DNA of 64,000 nucleotides from Geotrypetes seraphini (GCF_902459505.1 NC_047096.1:124001-188000), one strand, 5' to 3'; positions 1 through 11,300 are shown, counted from the first letter of the stretch. Program-made: numbers and translations. The notes: a model not told the origin generated them from the sequence alone.

Positions 1-1404
1 ATCTGCAAAGTCCACCCGAAGCCGACGATCTTGACCACCCAAAGGGAAGCCACGCATATGGCTGCAAGCAGCTTGAGCTGCATCCAGGCTTTCATACTGT
101 ATGTAGGCCCAGCTATCTCCTTTACGATAGTCTATGGTCCTGATAGTACCAAATCGGTCAAATTCACGAGCCAGTGCTGCTAGGGGGACCCAAGGGCCCA
201 GACCACCAACCCAAAGGCGGGTTGTAGGTGTTGCTTTGCCATAGCCAATCTTGATTGCATTGCGAACAACAACTTTGCCAGACATAGCCATCTTTGCCCG
301 GTGGGCCATGTCCAGGTTCTCAAACTTGAGGAAGCCATAGGTACTAGCTTGCCCTCTGCTTGGGCGCTTGATGTCCACTTCTGTGATCACTCCAAATCGG
401 TCAAAGGCCCTTCGCAGGTCACTCTCGCTCACTGTGATGTCAAGATTGCCCAGGAACAGCGTCCGATTCGCCCTCTGGTCATCCTCCGGGGAGATCTCTT
501 CCTCTCCGAACCCCACTCGTTGCTCCAAAGCAGCATATGCCGGTCGCACCCGGTTGCCATAGAAACCGTAGTCCCGCTCCCTCTCCAGCTCGCGAGGCAA
601 TGGGGGCGGAGGGGGCGGAGGCAGTCGTCCCAAAGCCAACTGCTGCAGACGATAGTCTCTGTAGCCGAGGACGGCGGGCGAGAGCGCGCGCGGCCCGTGG
701 GGGTGGCGATGGCCGGGCACGGCTGCCACTGACGCGGCCGCGGCCGCCCCCGCCACGGGGTAGCTCTCTTTCTCCGGGGGGGAGCGGCTGCGGCGCCGGG
801 CCGCGTACACGGCTTCGATCTTTAAAGGCCGGTCGTACAAGACCAGCCGTCCCCGGGCGTGCTTGGCTGCGCGCGCGTCCTCCGGCCTCCGGAAGTTGAC
901 GAAGGCCACGCGCTCGTCGCCCGCGCGGCTGATCTTCACACTCACGTCGCCGAACTTCTTGAACTCGTGGAAGAGGCCGTCCTCGACCGCCTCGTCGCTC
1001 AGCTGCGAGCCCAGCTCGCTGATCTTCAGCGTCTTGTACTCGCTCTCGGCCGCCGTCCCCGCGGTGGAGGCCGCCGCCGCCGCGCTTCGGGCCTCCGCGC
1101 TGCGGCCGGCCGCCGCTCCGCGGGACTCGGCGCTCTTGCTGCTGCTCGTGTTGCCGGGCGAAGTGTAGCTGCTTCTGCCGGAGGCCGGCGCCTCGTACTC
1201 TCGGCTGCCAGCGCGGCCCTTGTCCGCGTGCAGGCTGCGTCGGCTGCTGCTGCTGCCGCCTCCGCTGTCCGGCTGCTTTGCGGTCGAGCTGTTGCCATTG
1301 CTGCCCCCGGACGAGCTCGGCTTCTTGCTGGCGCGCTCCCGCACCGAGTCCTCCGCTGGCCGCGAACGCTTTGCCTTAGCTGGAGAACGCTCTTTTCCCT
1401 TCAT
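1..1404 (-). CDS. RBM15: RNA-binding protein 15, N-terminal 468 codons (partial)
   Basis: RBM15 is a nuclear Spen-family protein that recruits the m6A writer complex to RNA and acts in splicing and X inactivation (known for the family). The reading frame is open from ATG at 1404 to the left edge. It begins MKGKERSPAKAKRSRP, followed by a Ser/Gly-rich stretch and three RRMs: RRM1 about residues 122-200 (KTLKISELGSQLSDEAVEDG), RRM2 about 312-388 (ANRTLFLGNLDITVSESD), RRM3 about 391-468 (RLWVGGLGPWVPLAALAREF), ending in RVDFAD. A Pro-rich block (PPPPPPPLP) precedes RRM2. The SPOC domain lies off the window. The start is the first in-frame ATG: I see no other in-frame ATG before an in-frame stop near 1660. 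Human RBM15 is usually annotated with about 40 extra N-terminal residues, which this locus does not offer in frame. Identification is near certain. Confidence 0.97.
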   Translation of the reverse strand, partial: MKGKERSPAKAKRSRPAEDSVRERASKKPSSSGGSNGNSSTAKQPDSGGGSSSSRRSLHADKGRAGSREYEAPASGRSSYTSPGNTSSSKSAESRGAAAGRSAEARSAAAAASTAGTAAESEYKTLKISELGSQLSDEAVEDGLFHEFKKFGDVSVKISRAGDERVAFVNFRRPEDARAAKHARGRLVLYDRPLKIEAVYAARRRSRSPPEKESYPVAGAAAAASVAAVPGHRHPHGPRALSPAVLGYRDYRLQQLALGRLPPPPPPPLPRELERERDYGFYGNRVRPAYAALEQRVGFGEEEISPEDDQRANRTLFLGNLDITVSESDLRRAFDRFGVITEVDIKRPSRGQASTYGFLKFENLDMAHRAKMAMSGKVVVRNAIKIGYGKATPTTRLWVGGLGPWVPLAALAREFDRFGTIRTIDYRKGDSWAYIQYESLDAAQAACSHMRGFPLGGQDRRLRVDFAD

Positions 1405-1640
1405 GGTGAGCTTAAGAGTCGATGGAACCGAGTAGCAACTCCCTTCACACACGGCAGCCGGCCGCCATTTTCTGCTAAGCCCGCCAATCGACCCCGCCCA
1501 CCACGCTGACTGGCGGGAGAACGACTGCCTTGTTTCCGATTGGCTGAATCTGCTGTCCGTCCTAACCGATGAGGGGCTTGTCCCTAGCCCTAACGTTGTG
1601 CTTAGGGCCGTAATTGCGTCACGCAGAGCGGAGTGGGGCG
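1405..1640 (-). promoter_or_regulatory. RBM15: RBM15 5' UTR and CpG-rich promoter region
   Basis: GC-rich, CpG-rich DNA directly upstream of the RBM15 start. Visible sites are GCCGCCATTTT at 1461-1471 (a YY1-type site), CCAAT boxes on the plus strand at 1483-1490 and on the minus strand at 1538-1545 (AGCCAATC), GC-box-like cccgccca near 1495, and a CRE-like tgcgtcac at 1614-1622. There is no TATA box. This fits a housekeeping CpG-island promoter; the transcription start is not determinable here. Confidence 0.7.
1445..1468 (-). promoter_or_regulatory. Seven-codon upstream ORF before RBM15
   Basis: On the minus strand AAAATGGCGG starts a short ORF, M-A-A-G-C-R-V-stop, ending 40 nt before the RBM15 ATG. 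It has A at -3 and G at +4, a strong initiation context. Its ATG sits inside the YY1-type motif, so it may equally mark the transcription start, in which case it would be translated only if the start lies upstream of 1468. Confidence 0.45.
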
Positions 1641-2352
1641 AGAAGACGTTCTGCGTCTAATCTCTCGGGAAGAAGCGAGTGCGGGCGTTGGATGAGCTGA
1701 GAGGAGCTGGGGAAAGATACACCGAAATTAGCGTGGCCGAAAGTAGTTCCGACCACTCCGCAGATCGCTTCCAGCCTATGTGAATGGAAGAAGCAGCTGT
1801 CAATCTTCAGTGACGCCAACTGGAAAGACGGAGAGGGAGGAACTCAGATTTCGGGCACCAATGGAAACGGCTTTCTTGAGGACATTTTTGATCCTTTTTG
1901 GCCAATGCCGTTAAAACGTTCCTTCCAGGAGTGTTAATGGCGCCTCAGAGGACTGTAGACATTTCCACGCCCCCAGCTTTGTACAGTGAAAATATGCTAC
2001 ATACTCATAATGCCCCACACTGCTACTACTTCTATTCGACATACTTTTAATGCAACAACAGTCTGAAGTAGATTATTAATTTTTACTATCTTTTTTTTTT
2101 TTCTTCTTCTTGTTTTCACAAAACTAACATTTACACTAAAGATTTACCATCATGGGTTATATCAGTGGTCCCTCAAGCTCAGCAGCCTGTTTCTATCTGG
2201 CAGATTCCTCAACAATAAATCCAGTCTGTTGCTCACATCCAGAGATGCATGATGGTTTCCCTAAGTATGCCTAAGAAGAATTTAAATGGAGTCTCTATGA
2301 ACTTGCCTGAACTGCTTTTAATCTTAGCTATGCTAATTTCCTGTTTGCATAG
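1641..2352. other. Unassigned RBM15-upstream DNA
   Basis: No gene or family recognised. It contains a T-rich run near 2090-2115. Short ORFs here have no recognisable domain. Confidence 0.5.
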
Positions 2353-3111
2353 GTGGCCATACATCCCGTTTTGAACAGGACCGTCCCTTTTTCAGATCCC
2401 CTGTCCCATTGTCCCCACTCACAGCGTCGGGACACCGAAATGTCCTGTTTTCAGAGATGGTGTCCCGAAGCTGTGAGTGGGGACAATGGGACAGGGGATC
2501 GCAGCCTGGATTTGGCAGCATCATTGCTCCGGGCCCTACTGACCCTCCTATCTCTCCCTCCCATGCAAAACCCCACCGACCCTCCCCTGCGAGATGACCA
2601 AACGAGTGACAAACCTCCTTCCAGCAGCGTTGGCAGCCGCAGCACTCTATAACAGGCTGCTTCGCGGCTTTTTCCTGCCATTGATTCACTCGGCCGCATC
2701 ACTGATAACATCATCAGTGATGCAGCAAAGGGACTCAATGGCAGGAGAAAGCCGCGAAGCAGCCTGTTATAGAGTGCTGCGGCTGCCAATGCTGCTGGAG
2801 GGAGGTTTGTTGCTCAGTGGGTTGGTCGGTCATCTCGCATGGGAGGTTCAGCAGGATTCGCATGGCAGGGAGAGATAGAGTTAACGGGGGTTCGGCTGGG
2901 AGGGGGGGAGAAGCAGTCTGCCTCGGGTGCTCCAAGGCCTGGCGCCATTACCTTCTTCAGGCAGCAGCAGCGTTTATAATTTGCTGCTGTTGCCAGCTTG
3001 AGGCCTTCCTCTCTGCCGGGTCCTGCCTACTTCCTGTTTTCATGAAGACAGGACCCAACAGAGAGGAAGGCCTGAAGCCGGCAACAGCAGTGAATTGTGA
3101 ATGCTGCTGCC
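2353..3111. repeat. Cluster of three successive GC-rich inverted repeats
   Basis: Hairpin 1 has arms 2395-2433 and 2462-2500 (gatcccctgtcccattgtcc against its complement). Hairpin 2 spans about 2589-2838, with arms meeting at gcatcactgat/atcagtgatgc. Hairpin 3 spans about 2961-3111 with arms gaggccttcctctct/agagaggaaggcct. The block is followed by a purine-rich tract. It resembles the interior of non-autonomous hAT elements elsewhere in the window, but I could not find its termini with confidence. Confidence 0.75.
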
Positions 3112-3129
3112 CAATGAAGTTCATGATAC

Positions 3130-3950
3130 CAGGCCTTGGGTGACAGAAGGAGGAAAGGGAGCAGAGGGGGAGAGTGTTGCTGTACCCAACTGGAGGGAGA
3201 AGGAAGATGAGGGAGGGAATGAAAGGCGATGCCAGGGCTTGGAGGGAAGGAGGAAGGTATTCCAGACCAAGGGGGAAAGGAAGGAGGAGATGTCAGAGCA
3301 TGGAGGGGGAGGAAGAGATGGAAAAAAAGGAAAGGAGAGAGATGCCAGGGAATCAGGGAAGGGATGATGCCAGACAGTGGGGTGGGAAGGAAAGAAATGA
3401 GAAGAGAGAGATGCCAGAGCATAGGGGAAGGAGTGGTGACAGAGAGAAAAATGGAGAGGTGGCAGAGCTGAAATCAATCATGTACAGAGGAGAGAAGGGG
3501 CACAGGATAGATAGTTTATGGAAGGAGCAGAGAAAGAGGGAAGATGCCATATGGAAGAGAGAGAGAGGGCGGACACTGGATGGAAAGGGCAGAGAGGGCA
3601 ATGAATGGAAGGAGCGAGACAGAGGGTGAACAGTAGATGGAAGGGGTAGAGAGAGGGAGGCAGACACTGAATGGAAGTGAGGGGGATAGGAGGGACAGCC
3701 GCTGAATGGAAGTGTGAGGGAGTGGGGGAGCAGACGCTGGAAGGAAGTGGGGAAGAGAAAGAAAAATGGGCACATGCTGGATTGAGGGAAGAGGATAGAG
3801 TTAGATACTGGAAGGGTGAGGGAAAGAGGTGGCAAGCTATAGGTAGACACAGTGAAAGAGGGAAATTGAGGACTGAATAGTAAGAAAGGAAAGAGGAAGA
3901 TTGGGGTGGAGGAGAGGAAGGGAGAGATGATCATTGTACATGAAAAAAAA
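3130..3950 (+). repeat. Purine-rich degenerate array
   Basis: About 800 bp of almost pure A/G on the plus strand with irregular recurrence of gagatgccagagcatgg-like units roughly every 30-60 nt. The long reading frames across it on both strands are low-complexity artefacts. Confidence 0.8.
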
Positions 3951-4479
3951 AATAAGACTTCCCCAAAAATAAGAGTCATATTAATTTTGAAACAGTACTT
4001 AACTAGACTCCGCCCCTGGAACACTCCCAATGTAGATGGATTCCACTTTGATGCTAACCAGTCATTTTCATTTCCACTGATTGGTTAAATGTCACTGAAA
4101 ATGACCAGATAGCCACATACTACTATTACTTATCAGTAAAAACTTTTTGCTTGCTTATAAAGTTATATGGGCAATATTAAAATGCAAGATTAGCAGCCAT
4201 AAGTCAATTCCTATGGCCAAGCAAGCCTGATTTTCTGGGAGGTGTGAATTTTTTCCATCTAAGAAGATTATAGTACGCAAATTTATATGAAGAAAAGAAA
4301 AAAAAATTATCTATAAAAGTCTGAAAAGTTAAAATATTGCAATAATTGCATTATCGGTGGAGGTTGGGTCAATGAAAGACAACTATTACCACATGTGGCT
4401 AAGGTGAAAATAAGTGAACCTTTGCATGGGACTCTGAGACATTTCCTTCTACCTTTGCTAACCTCGGTGGTTTACCTTG
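3951..4479. other. Unassigned AT-rich DNA
   Basis: No gene or clear repeat family recognised. Confidence 0.5.
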
Positions 4480-5290
4480 TGAGTATTTAGATTTTAGCAA
4501 AGCCTTTGACAGTGTTCCACACAGACGTCTAATATTTAAACTGAGTGCCTGTCAGATTTTACTGTGAAGTTTTGAGAATCTTCCCCTTAGTGCTTACAAA
4601 CGGGGAACATGTTTCTTTTGTTATAGTGAGTGTTAATTTGGCATCCAGCGATCACTGCATGGTGTAGTTTAATATTAAGACAGGTGTAGAAGTGCTCATT
4701 TGAAAGTGAAGGTTCTATACTTAAAAAATACTAACTTTATATCAGATGGGAGATTATGTCAGGAATTGTCTGGATGGGAACATCTGGAAGAAGTAGGAAA
4801 GCAGTGAACAAAATTGAAAGTAGCTAATGTAAGGGCAACAAACCATTTTGTATGGAAAGTAAATAAAAGTAAGAGGAAAAGAAGGCTGCTTTGGTTCTCA
4901 AAAGTAGTAGCTGAGAAGGTATGGAAAAAGAGATTAGCTTTCATAAACTACAAAAGATCGCAGAAAGAGGAGAGGCAAAAATTTCTGGAAAAGTTAAGAG
5001 AGGCTGGTCAAGTAGTCAGGAAAGCAAAGATGCAAACGGAAGAAAAATTAGCAGACTCGGTAAACAGGGGACAAGACATTTTTTAAATATACGAGTAATA
5101 GGAGGAAGTGCAAAATTGGCATTGTGAGACTCAAAGGTAAAGGGGAAGAATATGTAGAAGCTGATAAAGATAAGGCTGAATTGCTTAACAAATATTTCCA
5201 TTCTCTTCACATCTGAAGCACCGGGAGCAGACCACAGAAAACATAAGCAAATAGGACTGGAGGTGTGGTAGATCCTGATCAATTTTCAGA
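4480..5290 (+). mobile_element. CR1 LINE fragments (decayed ORF2)
   Basis: 4485-4545 encodes LDFSKAFDSVPHRR, the RT motif-A region of CR1. 4690-5290 encodes the Lys/Arg-rich linker between endonuclease and RT (KRLAFINYKRSQKEERQKF) and a frame reading EADKDKAELLNKYF. The two pieces are out of their normal order, so this is a rearranged remnant or two insertions. 5310-5345 is a short antisense CR1 3' piece. Confidence 0.75.
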
Positions 5291-5544
5291 GGATTGTGAG
5301 GACACGTCTAACTTTGTCTTGAATCCCTGGAGCGTGTTTTCCCCTATTGATTCTGTTGTACGATTGTGTATTATGAATACTTCAATAAAAATCATATTAA
5401 AAATAATTTTTAAATGCACAGATTTTACTGCCTAATTATTGAATTTGCTCACCGTGTTTTTTCCCTTGCTTTCTAGCAGCCTCTGACTGTACTGTGCAAA
5501 TGCAGTACAATTAGGTCATTAATATTAAAACTGTAATCTAACAA

Positions 5545-5780
5545 GTGTGTGGCACAATGGTTGGAGCTACAGCCTCAGCACCCTGGGGTTGTGGGTTCAA
5601 ACCCCACGCTGCTCCTTGTGACCCTGGGCAAGTCACTCAGTCCTCCATAGCCTCAGGTACATTAGATAGATTGTGAGCCCACTGGGACAGATAGGGAAAA
5701 TACTTGAGTACCTGATTGTAAAACCGCTTAGATAATCTTGATAGGTGGTATATAAAAACCTAATAAACTTGAAACTTGAA
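5545..5780 (+). mobile_element. tRNA-headed CORE-type SINE with LINE-like tail
   Basis: The head has an A-box-like tggcacaatgg (5550-5560) and B-box gggttcaaaccc (5593-5604). A CORE/MIR-like middle follows (gaccctgggcaagtcact, cctcaggtacattagatag). The tail accgcttagataatcttg...aataaacttgaaacttgaaa matches the 3' end of L2-like LINEs in this window (39200-39275), which implies mobilisation by that LINE. Not a functional tRNA gene. Confidence 0.85.
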
Positions 5781-5799
5781 AATGACCTCTCCTGGTGAT

Positions 5800-7510
5800 T
5801 CTTAAAAAGGAACGCCCCCCTCATTTACAAGGAGTCGGGGCCAATATTAAAAAAGGCAGGGTCTGAGCTGTTGTAGCCTTACTTTCCTATCAATGCTTAA
5901 GTGCTGATTGGCTCAGGCACTGAAAGGAAAATAAAGCAGACATGCCACCAGCCCCAATTCCTTATAAATGTAGGTAAAAAAAAAATCCTGGTAGTCTAGT
6001 GCCCCCTCCCATGCCATTGCTGCCCCCCTCCGAGACCTCCCTTACCCTATGCAGAAGATTGGCAAGAGGGATGCCCAGTTCCTCTTGTCGCAGGCTTTTT
6101 TTAATGGGCAAAGATGTGTGCACATACACACAAGAGTTGCACCTATAAAATAAAAAAGCCCCCTTCCCACCTAACCGAACACACGACCCAACCCACAGAA
6201 AAAGAATCAACTGCAGCAGACAGAACATGGTCCCATTTCCCCAGTATACATTGGTCAGAACTCAATAAACTCTATAAAAAGTACAGCCACACATCCTATG
6301 ACCTTAACCACTGCCCACCATACCTCCTAACAGCCTCCAGTGCAAAATTCCGCACTCTACTTCTACTCTGGATACAAACCATGCTCGATAATGGCCTTTT
6401 CCCAACCGACCTTAGCAAAATCTCATCACCCCAATTCAAAAAGATCCAAAAGGACCAACTGACCAGCCATCCAACTTCAGACCACAATTCCAGCTCATAG
6501 TTCAATCCCTTATACTAAGCCTACTGGACTACTGTAACATCCTCTACCTCCCCTGCCCTGCAACAATGATTAAACAACTACAAACAATCCAAAATGAGAC
6601 TTATTTACTCACTGAAGAAACACGACCATATCACAGAAGCATACATCGACTCGCACTGGCTACCAATTCAAGAAAGAATACTATTTAAATTCTACTGCAT
6701 GCTATTTAAATCGTTAAATGGAGACAGCCCAATCTACCTAAACAACCGCCTCTACCAAACTACATCACCCAGACATAGAAAAACACACACCCCTTTCCCA
6801 CACCCTCCAATCAAAGAAGTCAAACGGAAAAAATTGTATGACGGACTACTGGCAACACAAGCAGCAAAACTGGATAACCAAATCTCCAACCTACTGATAA
6901 CCACCCCCGAATACAAGATCTTCAGAAAATAAATAAAAACGATTCTCTTCAAGAAATCACTGAATCACTCTTAACATATCAATTACTGTCCATCCTCCTG
7001 CCTTCACCCCGCCCCACAGATACTACCACTTCTTCTCAATTGCTCTTGAATTCACCAATAATTTACTGTATCCCACTATGTATATCTCTTTTATATCTCT
7101 TTTTGTAATCCACCTTCTCAACTTCTCTTGAATTTACCAATGATCCAATATTGTAACACACCTTTTATAACTCTTTTGTAATCCACCTTGAACTGCAAGG
7201 TAATGGCAGAATAGAAATCTCTAATGTAATGTAATAAGCTTGGTGGTCTAGTGGGCTATCCCCCTCTGACCCCCCTCCACCAGCAAGCTTCCCCCACCTG
7301 ACAGTCTACCACAGCCCCCGTCTGACCCCTCGGTACATTTTTTAGAAGGCCAGCAGGAGGGTTGTTCACTCTCCCGTTGGCAGGACCACCTCTTCAAAAT
7401 GTTGGGTCTTCCCTTTCCTGGTGCATCCAGGGAGGAGCCCAAGGCTGTGATGGGCCCAGGCACCTAAGACTCCTCCTATGGGAGGGGCCTTAAGCACCTG
7501 AACCAATCAG
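5800..7510. mobile_element. Unclassified DNA repeat split by an L2 insertion
   Basis: Flanks 5800-6157 and 7238-7510 share Pro/Cys-type C-rich tracts and a ggt(a/g)gtctagtg motif on each side of the L2, and both contain a (t/c)caatcag or gattggctca motif. I read them as one element interrupted by the L2 at 6158-7237. The superfamily is not recognised. Confidence 0.4.
6158..7237 (+). mobile_element. L2 LINE copy with internal RT deletion
   Basis: It is collinear with the L2 at 17370-19543: the part up to ccaacttcagaccac matches its 17720-18030, then jumps at about 6492 straight to aattccagctcat, matching its 18845. Roughly 0.8 kb holding the RT core is therefore missing. The 3' end is the family tail aatctctaatgtaatgtaat. 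The C-terminal frame (HDHITEAYIDSHWLPIQERI, 6594-6932) remains. Confidence 0.85.
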
Positions 7511-7529
7511 GGCCTGTGCAGAGGAAGGC

Positions 7530-7905
7530 TTAAAGATCTCAATAGGTATACTTTGGAGGAAAGGTGGGAGAGGGGAGACATGATAGAGATGTTTAAATAC
7601 CTACATGGCATAAATGCACATGAGGTGAGTCTCTTTCAATTGAAAGGAAACTGGTATGAGGGAACATAGGATAAGGTGAAAGGAATAGTTTCAGAAGTAA
7701 CCTCAGAAAATACTTTTTTACAGAAAGAGTGAATGCTTGGAATGGCCTCCTGGTGATGGTATTAGAGACAAAAAGTGTATTTGAAGTCAGGAAAGTTTGG
7801 GACAAGTACATTGGATCTCTAAGGGAGAAGAGGGAATAGTAGATGGCATAGATGGGCCATAAGGTCTTGATCTGCCTTCATTTTTCTCTGTTTCTATCAA
7901 GGAAT
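7530..7905 (+). mobile_element. CR1 LINE 3' end
   Basis: A decayed ORF2 C-terminus (ggaggaaaggtgggagagggg...cagaaagagtgaatgcttgg) and the 3' UTR tail ccataaggtcttgatctgcc...ctctgtttctat, as in other CR1 tails here. Confidence 0.75.
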
Positions 7906-10545
7906 TTTACCTCCCTTCCATGTCCTGATGTTACTTTTACCCAGTCAATATCAGGGTAATTGAAATCGCCCACTGTTAGCCTTCCTAATTTCTGATAACA
8001 TTTCTACATGTCTGTTCATCCTGGACAGGCAGATGGTAGTATACTTCTATTACTATCCTGTTCCCCTTTACACATGGAATTTCTACCCATAGGGATCCCA
8101 AGGAGTGTTTTGGTTCCTGTAGAATATTTAGTCTATTCAACTCAAAGCCCTCCTTAACATATAATGTTACTCCTCCACCAATTCAATCCACCTTATCATT
8201 GTGCTATATTTTGTACCGAGGCGCAAAATCTATATATACCAGGTATCAAGGGATCCAAAAGGAAAAAGAACAAGGAACCGGCGTGGCTCACTGTAGCGGT
8301 GAAGGAAGCAATCAGAGACAAGAAGACTTTGTTTAAGGAATGGAAAAGGTCAAAAACGGACGAAAACTGGAAAAAGCACAAACAACATCAAAGCAGGTGC
8401 CATAAGGCAGTAAGAGGGACCCAAAGAGACAAGGAAAAAATAGCCAAGGAGACAAAAAACTTCAAGCCATTCTTTTGATATATTAAGGGGACATGACCCG
8501 CGAAGGAAGCGGTGGAACCGTTGGATGACCATGGAATAAAGGGAGTGGTAAAGGAGGACAAAGCCATCGCTGACAAACTCAACACATTTTTTGCGTCTGT
8601 ATTTACTGAAGAGGACATACACAACATACCAGAAGCCGACACACTATACGCAGGAAATGAAGACGGGAAACTGACAGAGTTGACGGTCAGTCTAGAGGGG
8701 TATGCAGGCAGATTGATAGACTTAAAAACGATAAATCCCCGGGACCGGATGGTATCCATCCGAGGGTAATCAAGGAACTGAAAGGGACTATAGCTGAACT
8801 GCTTCAACTAATAGCCAATCTGTTGATCAAATCAGGAAGGATTCTAAAAGGCTGGAAAGTGGCAAATGTTACACCGATCTTCAAGAAAGGTTCGAGGGGA
8901 GATCCGGGAAACTACAAACCAGTGAGTCTGACCTCAGTACCGGGAAAGATGGTAGAGGCGCTGATAAAGGACCGCATCATTGATCACCTTGACGGACATG
9001 ATCTGATGAGGACCAGCCAGCATGGCTTCAGCAAAGGAAGATCTTGCTTGACGAACTTGTTGCACTTCTTTGAGGGAGTAAACAGGCAGATAGACAAGGG
9101 TGACCCGGTCGACACTGTATATCTGGATTTTCAGAAGGCATTCGACAAGGTCCCGCGCATGAACAACTACTTCGAAAAATTGTGAGCCATGGAATCGAGG
9201 GTGATATACTCACATGGATTAAAAACTGGTTGGCAGATAGGAAACAGAGGGTGGGGGTAAATGGACAATACTCAGACTGGAAAAGCATCATGAGTGGAGT
9301 GCTGCAAGGTTCGGTGCTCGGGCCTTCAACATATTTATAAATGACTTGGAAATTGGTACGATGAGCGAGGTGATTAAATTTGCAGACAATACAAAGTTAT
9401 TCAGAGTAGTGAGGACATAGAAGGCTTGTGAAGACCTACAACAAGACATAAACACACTCGAGGAATGGGCCACGAAATGGCAAATGATAAGTGCAAGGTG
9501 ATGCATGTCAGTAACAAAAATCTTATACATGAATACAGGATGTCCGGTGCAGTACTCGGAGAGACCCCCCCAGGAAAGAGACTTGGGAGTACTTGTAGAC
9601 AAGTCATGAAACTGTCTGTGCAATGCGCAGCGAAAAGGGCGAACAGAATGCTAGGAATGATTAAGAAGGGGATCAGAAACAGATCGGAGAAGATCATCAT
9701 GCTGCTGTACCAGGCCATGGTGTGTCCCCACCTGGAATACTGCGTCCAACACTGGTTGCCGTACATGAAAAAAGACATACTACTACTCGAAAGGGTCCAG
9801 AGAAGAGCAACAAAAATGGTTAAGGGGCTGGAGGAGTTGCCGTACAATGAGTCTAGAGAAACTGGGCTTCTTTTCCCTTGAAAAGAGGAGACTGAGAGGG
9901 AACATGATCGAAACATTCAAGATAATTAAGGGAATAGACATAGTAGATAAAGACAGGTTGTTCACCCTCTCTAAGGTAGAGAGAACGAGAGGGTACTCTC
10001 TAAAGTTAAAAGGGGATAGATTCCATTCAAACGTAAGGAAGTTCTTCTTCACCCAGAGAGTGGTAAAAAACTGGAACGCTCTTTCAGAGGCTGTTATAGG
10101 GGAAAACACCCTCCAGGGATTCAAGACAAAGACAAGTTCCTGCTGAACCAGAATGTGCGCAGGTAAGGCTAGTCTCAGTTAGGGCACTGGTCTTTGACCT
10201 ACAGGCTGCCGCGTGAGCGGACTGCTGGGCCCGATGGACCACTAGTCTGACCCAGCAGCGGCAATTCTTATGTTCTTCCCACCAGATCTCAGAGCTGGCT
10301 ATAATATCTATCTTTCATTTAGTGCATTATATTCTAACTCTTCCATCTTGTTTATTAGGCTTCTGGCATTTGCATACAGACTTTCAAATGAGGTTTGTCA
10401 TTTTTATTTAGAAATTGCTGAACAGTTGGCATAGATAATTTACAATCTCTAAAATCAGTCTGCTCTGTATTACTGTGGCCTCTATTGAAACCTATCTATT
10501 GGAATGCCTCGTCTTCTCTATTATGGTAATATCTTTTAAAGATAC
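7906..10545 (-). mobile_element. Antisense CR1 endonuclease region, split by a younger CR1
   Basis: The minus strand of 7930-7975 reads GDFNYPDIDWVKVTS, the conserved APE-endonuclease block of CR1 ORF2. The same old copy resumes at about 10277-10545 (an antisense run from the start of ORF2). The interruption at gtacc/cccacc is filled by the plus-strand CR1 at 8216-10276. Confidence 0.7.
8216..10276 (+). mobile_element. 5'-truncated CR1 LINE, ORF2 RT to 3' end
   Basis: Frames encode the linker, then [37 protein letters not shown] and VDTVYLDFQKAFDKVPR (8823-9185). The catalytic box reads FADNTKLF instead of FADD at about 9380. The thumb follows (HLEYCVQHWLPYMKKD, LLERVQRRATKMVKGLEEL, 9465-9881) and then the C-terminus VRKFFFTQRVVKNWNALSEA (9847-10146). 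The 3' tail ends gcggcaattcttatgttctt, the CR1 octamer-type end. Frame breaks and the lost catalytic Asp make it dead. The missing endonuclease is a normal 5' truncation. Confidence 0.9.
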
Positions 10546-10548
10546 ACC

Positions 10549-10895
10549 AGATAAGAACATAAGAAATGCCATCTCCGGATCAGACCTTCGGTCCATCAAG
10601 TCCGGCGATCCGCACACGCGGAGGCCCTGCCAGGTGTACACCTGTCGTAATTTATAGTCCACCATATCCTTATATGCCTCTCTTAAGGAGATATGCATCT
10701 AGTTTGCTCTTGAAGCCTAGGACGGTCTCAAGAGCAAACTAGATGCATATCTCCTTAAGAGAGGCATATAAGGATATGGTGGACTATAAATAGATCTCTA
10801 AGGGAGAGGAGGGGATAGTAGATGGCATGGCTGGACAGACTAGATAGGCTATATGGTTTTTATCTACCTTCATTTTTTCTCTGTTTCTATTTTAA
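10549..10895. repeat. Two CR1 3' fragments joined as an inverted repeat
   Basis: An antisense CR1 tail (10549-10713) meets a sense CR1 tail (10728-10895). Arms 10651-10713 and 10728-10790 are identical over 63 bp by eye with a 14-nt spacer, while the sequences outside the arms belong to different CR1 tails. Confidence 0.85.
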
Positions 10896-11209
10896 CTGGC
10901 TATATCCCATCTTTGCTTATACACAAAGTTGTCTATTAATGTGTATTGTGTTGACAATGTAAGTGGCATATGATGCCATGTCTACTGTTTGAATATGCTT
11001 ACTGCTGTAATTAACTGTTGCCTAGGTGCAGCTTATTCATGCTGTACACTGCCTTTGGTGAATTTCTTCATTAAGTTGGTAAATATATCCAAATAAATCA
11101 ATAACATGGGAGAGAGGGTGCTGGTGCTGGCATATAGAGAGGAGAAGGGAGTTTGGACTTAGCTCACATCTTTTTTAGAAGCAGCTGAAAATGAATTACA
11201 TTCAAGTAC

Positions 11210-11300
11210 AGTAAGGAAAAATACTTGAGTACTCGAATAAATTCATGTAAACCTCTGAGCTCCCATGGGAGAATGGTATAGAAAATTGAATAAATAAATA
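11210..11300 (+). mobile_element. 3' fragment of the CORE-type SINE
   Basis: Contains aatacttgagtactcgaata and ggtatagaaaattgaataaa, the alternative tail of the SINE family at 5545. 10896-11209 upstream holds no recognised feature. Confidence 0.6.

Noticed and set aside
859-1509. 216-codon plus-strand frame and neighbours over 301-1509
   Set aside because: Antisense shadows of the RBM15 coding sequence in a GC-rich region.
3353-4030. 225-codon Ser/Pro/Phe-rich minus-strand frame resembling a membrane protein
   Set aside because: It is the complement of the purine-rich array; composition, not selection, explains it. The same holds for frames at 33711-34145, 42556-43288 and 60854-61458.
5545-5615. 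tRNA gene
   Set aside because: The head has A and B boxes but is fused to a CORE segment and LINE tail, and a second copy exists at 58505-58720, so it is a SINE.
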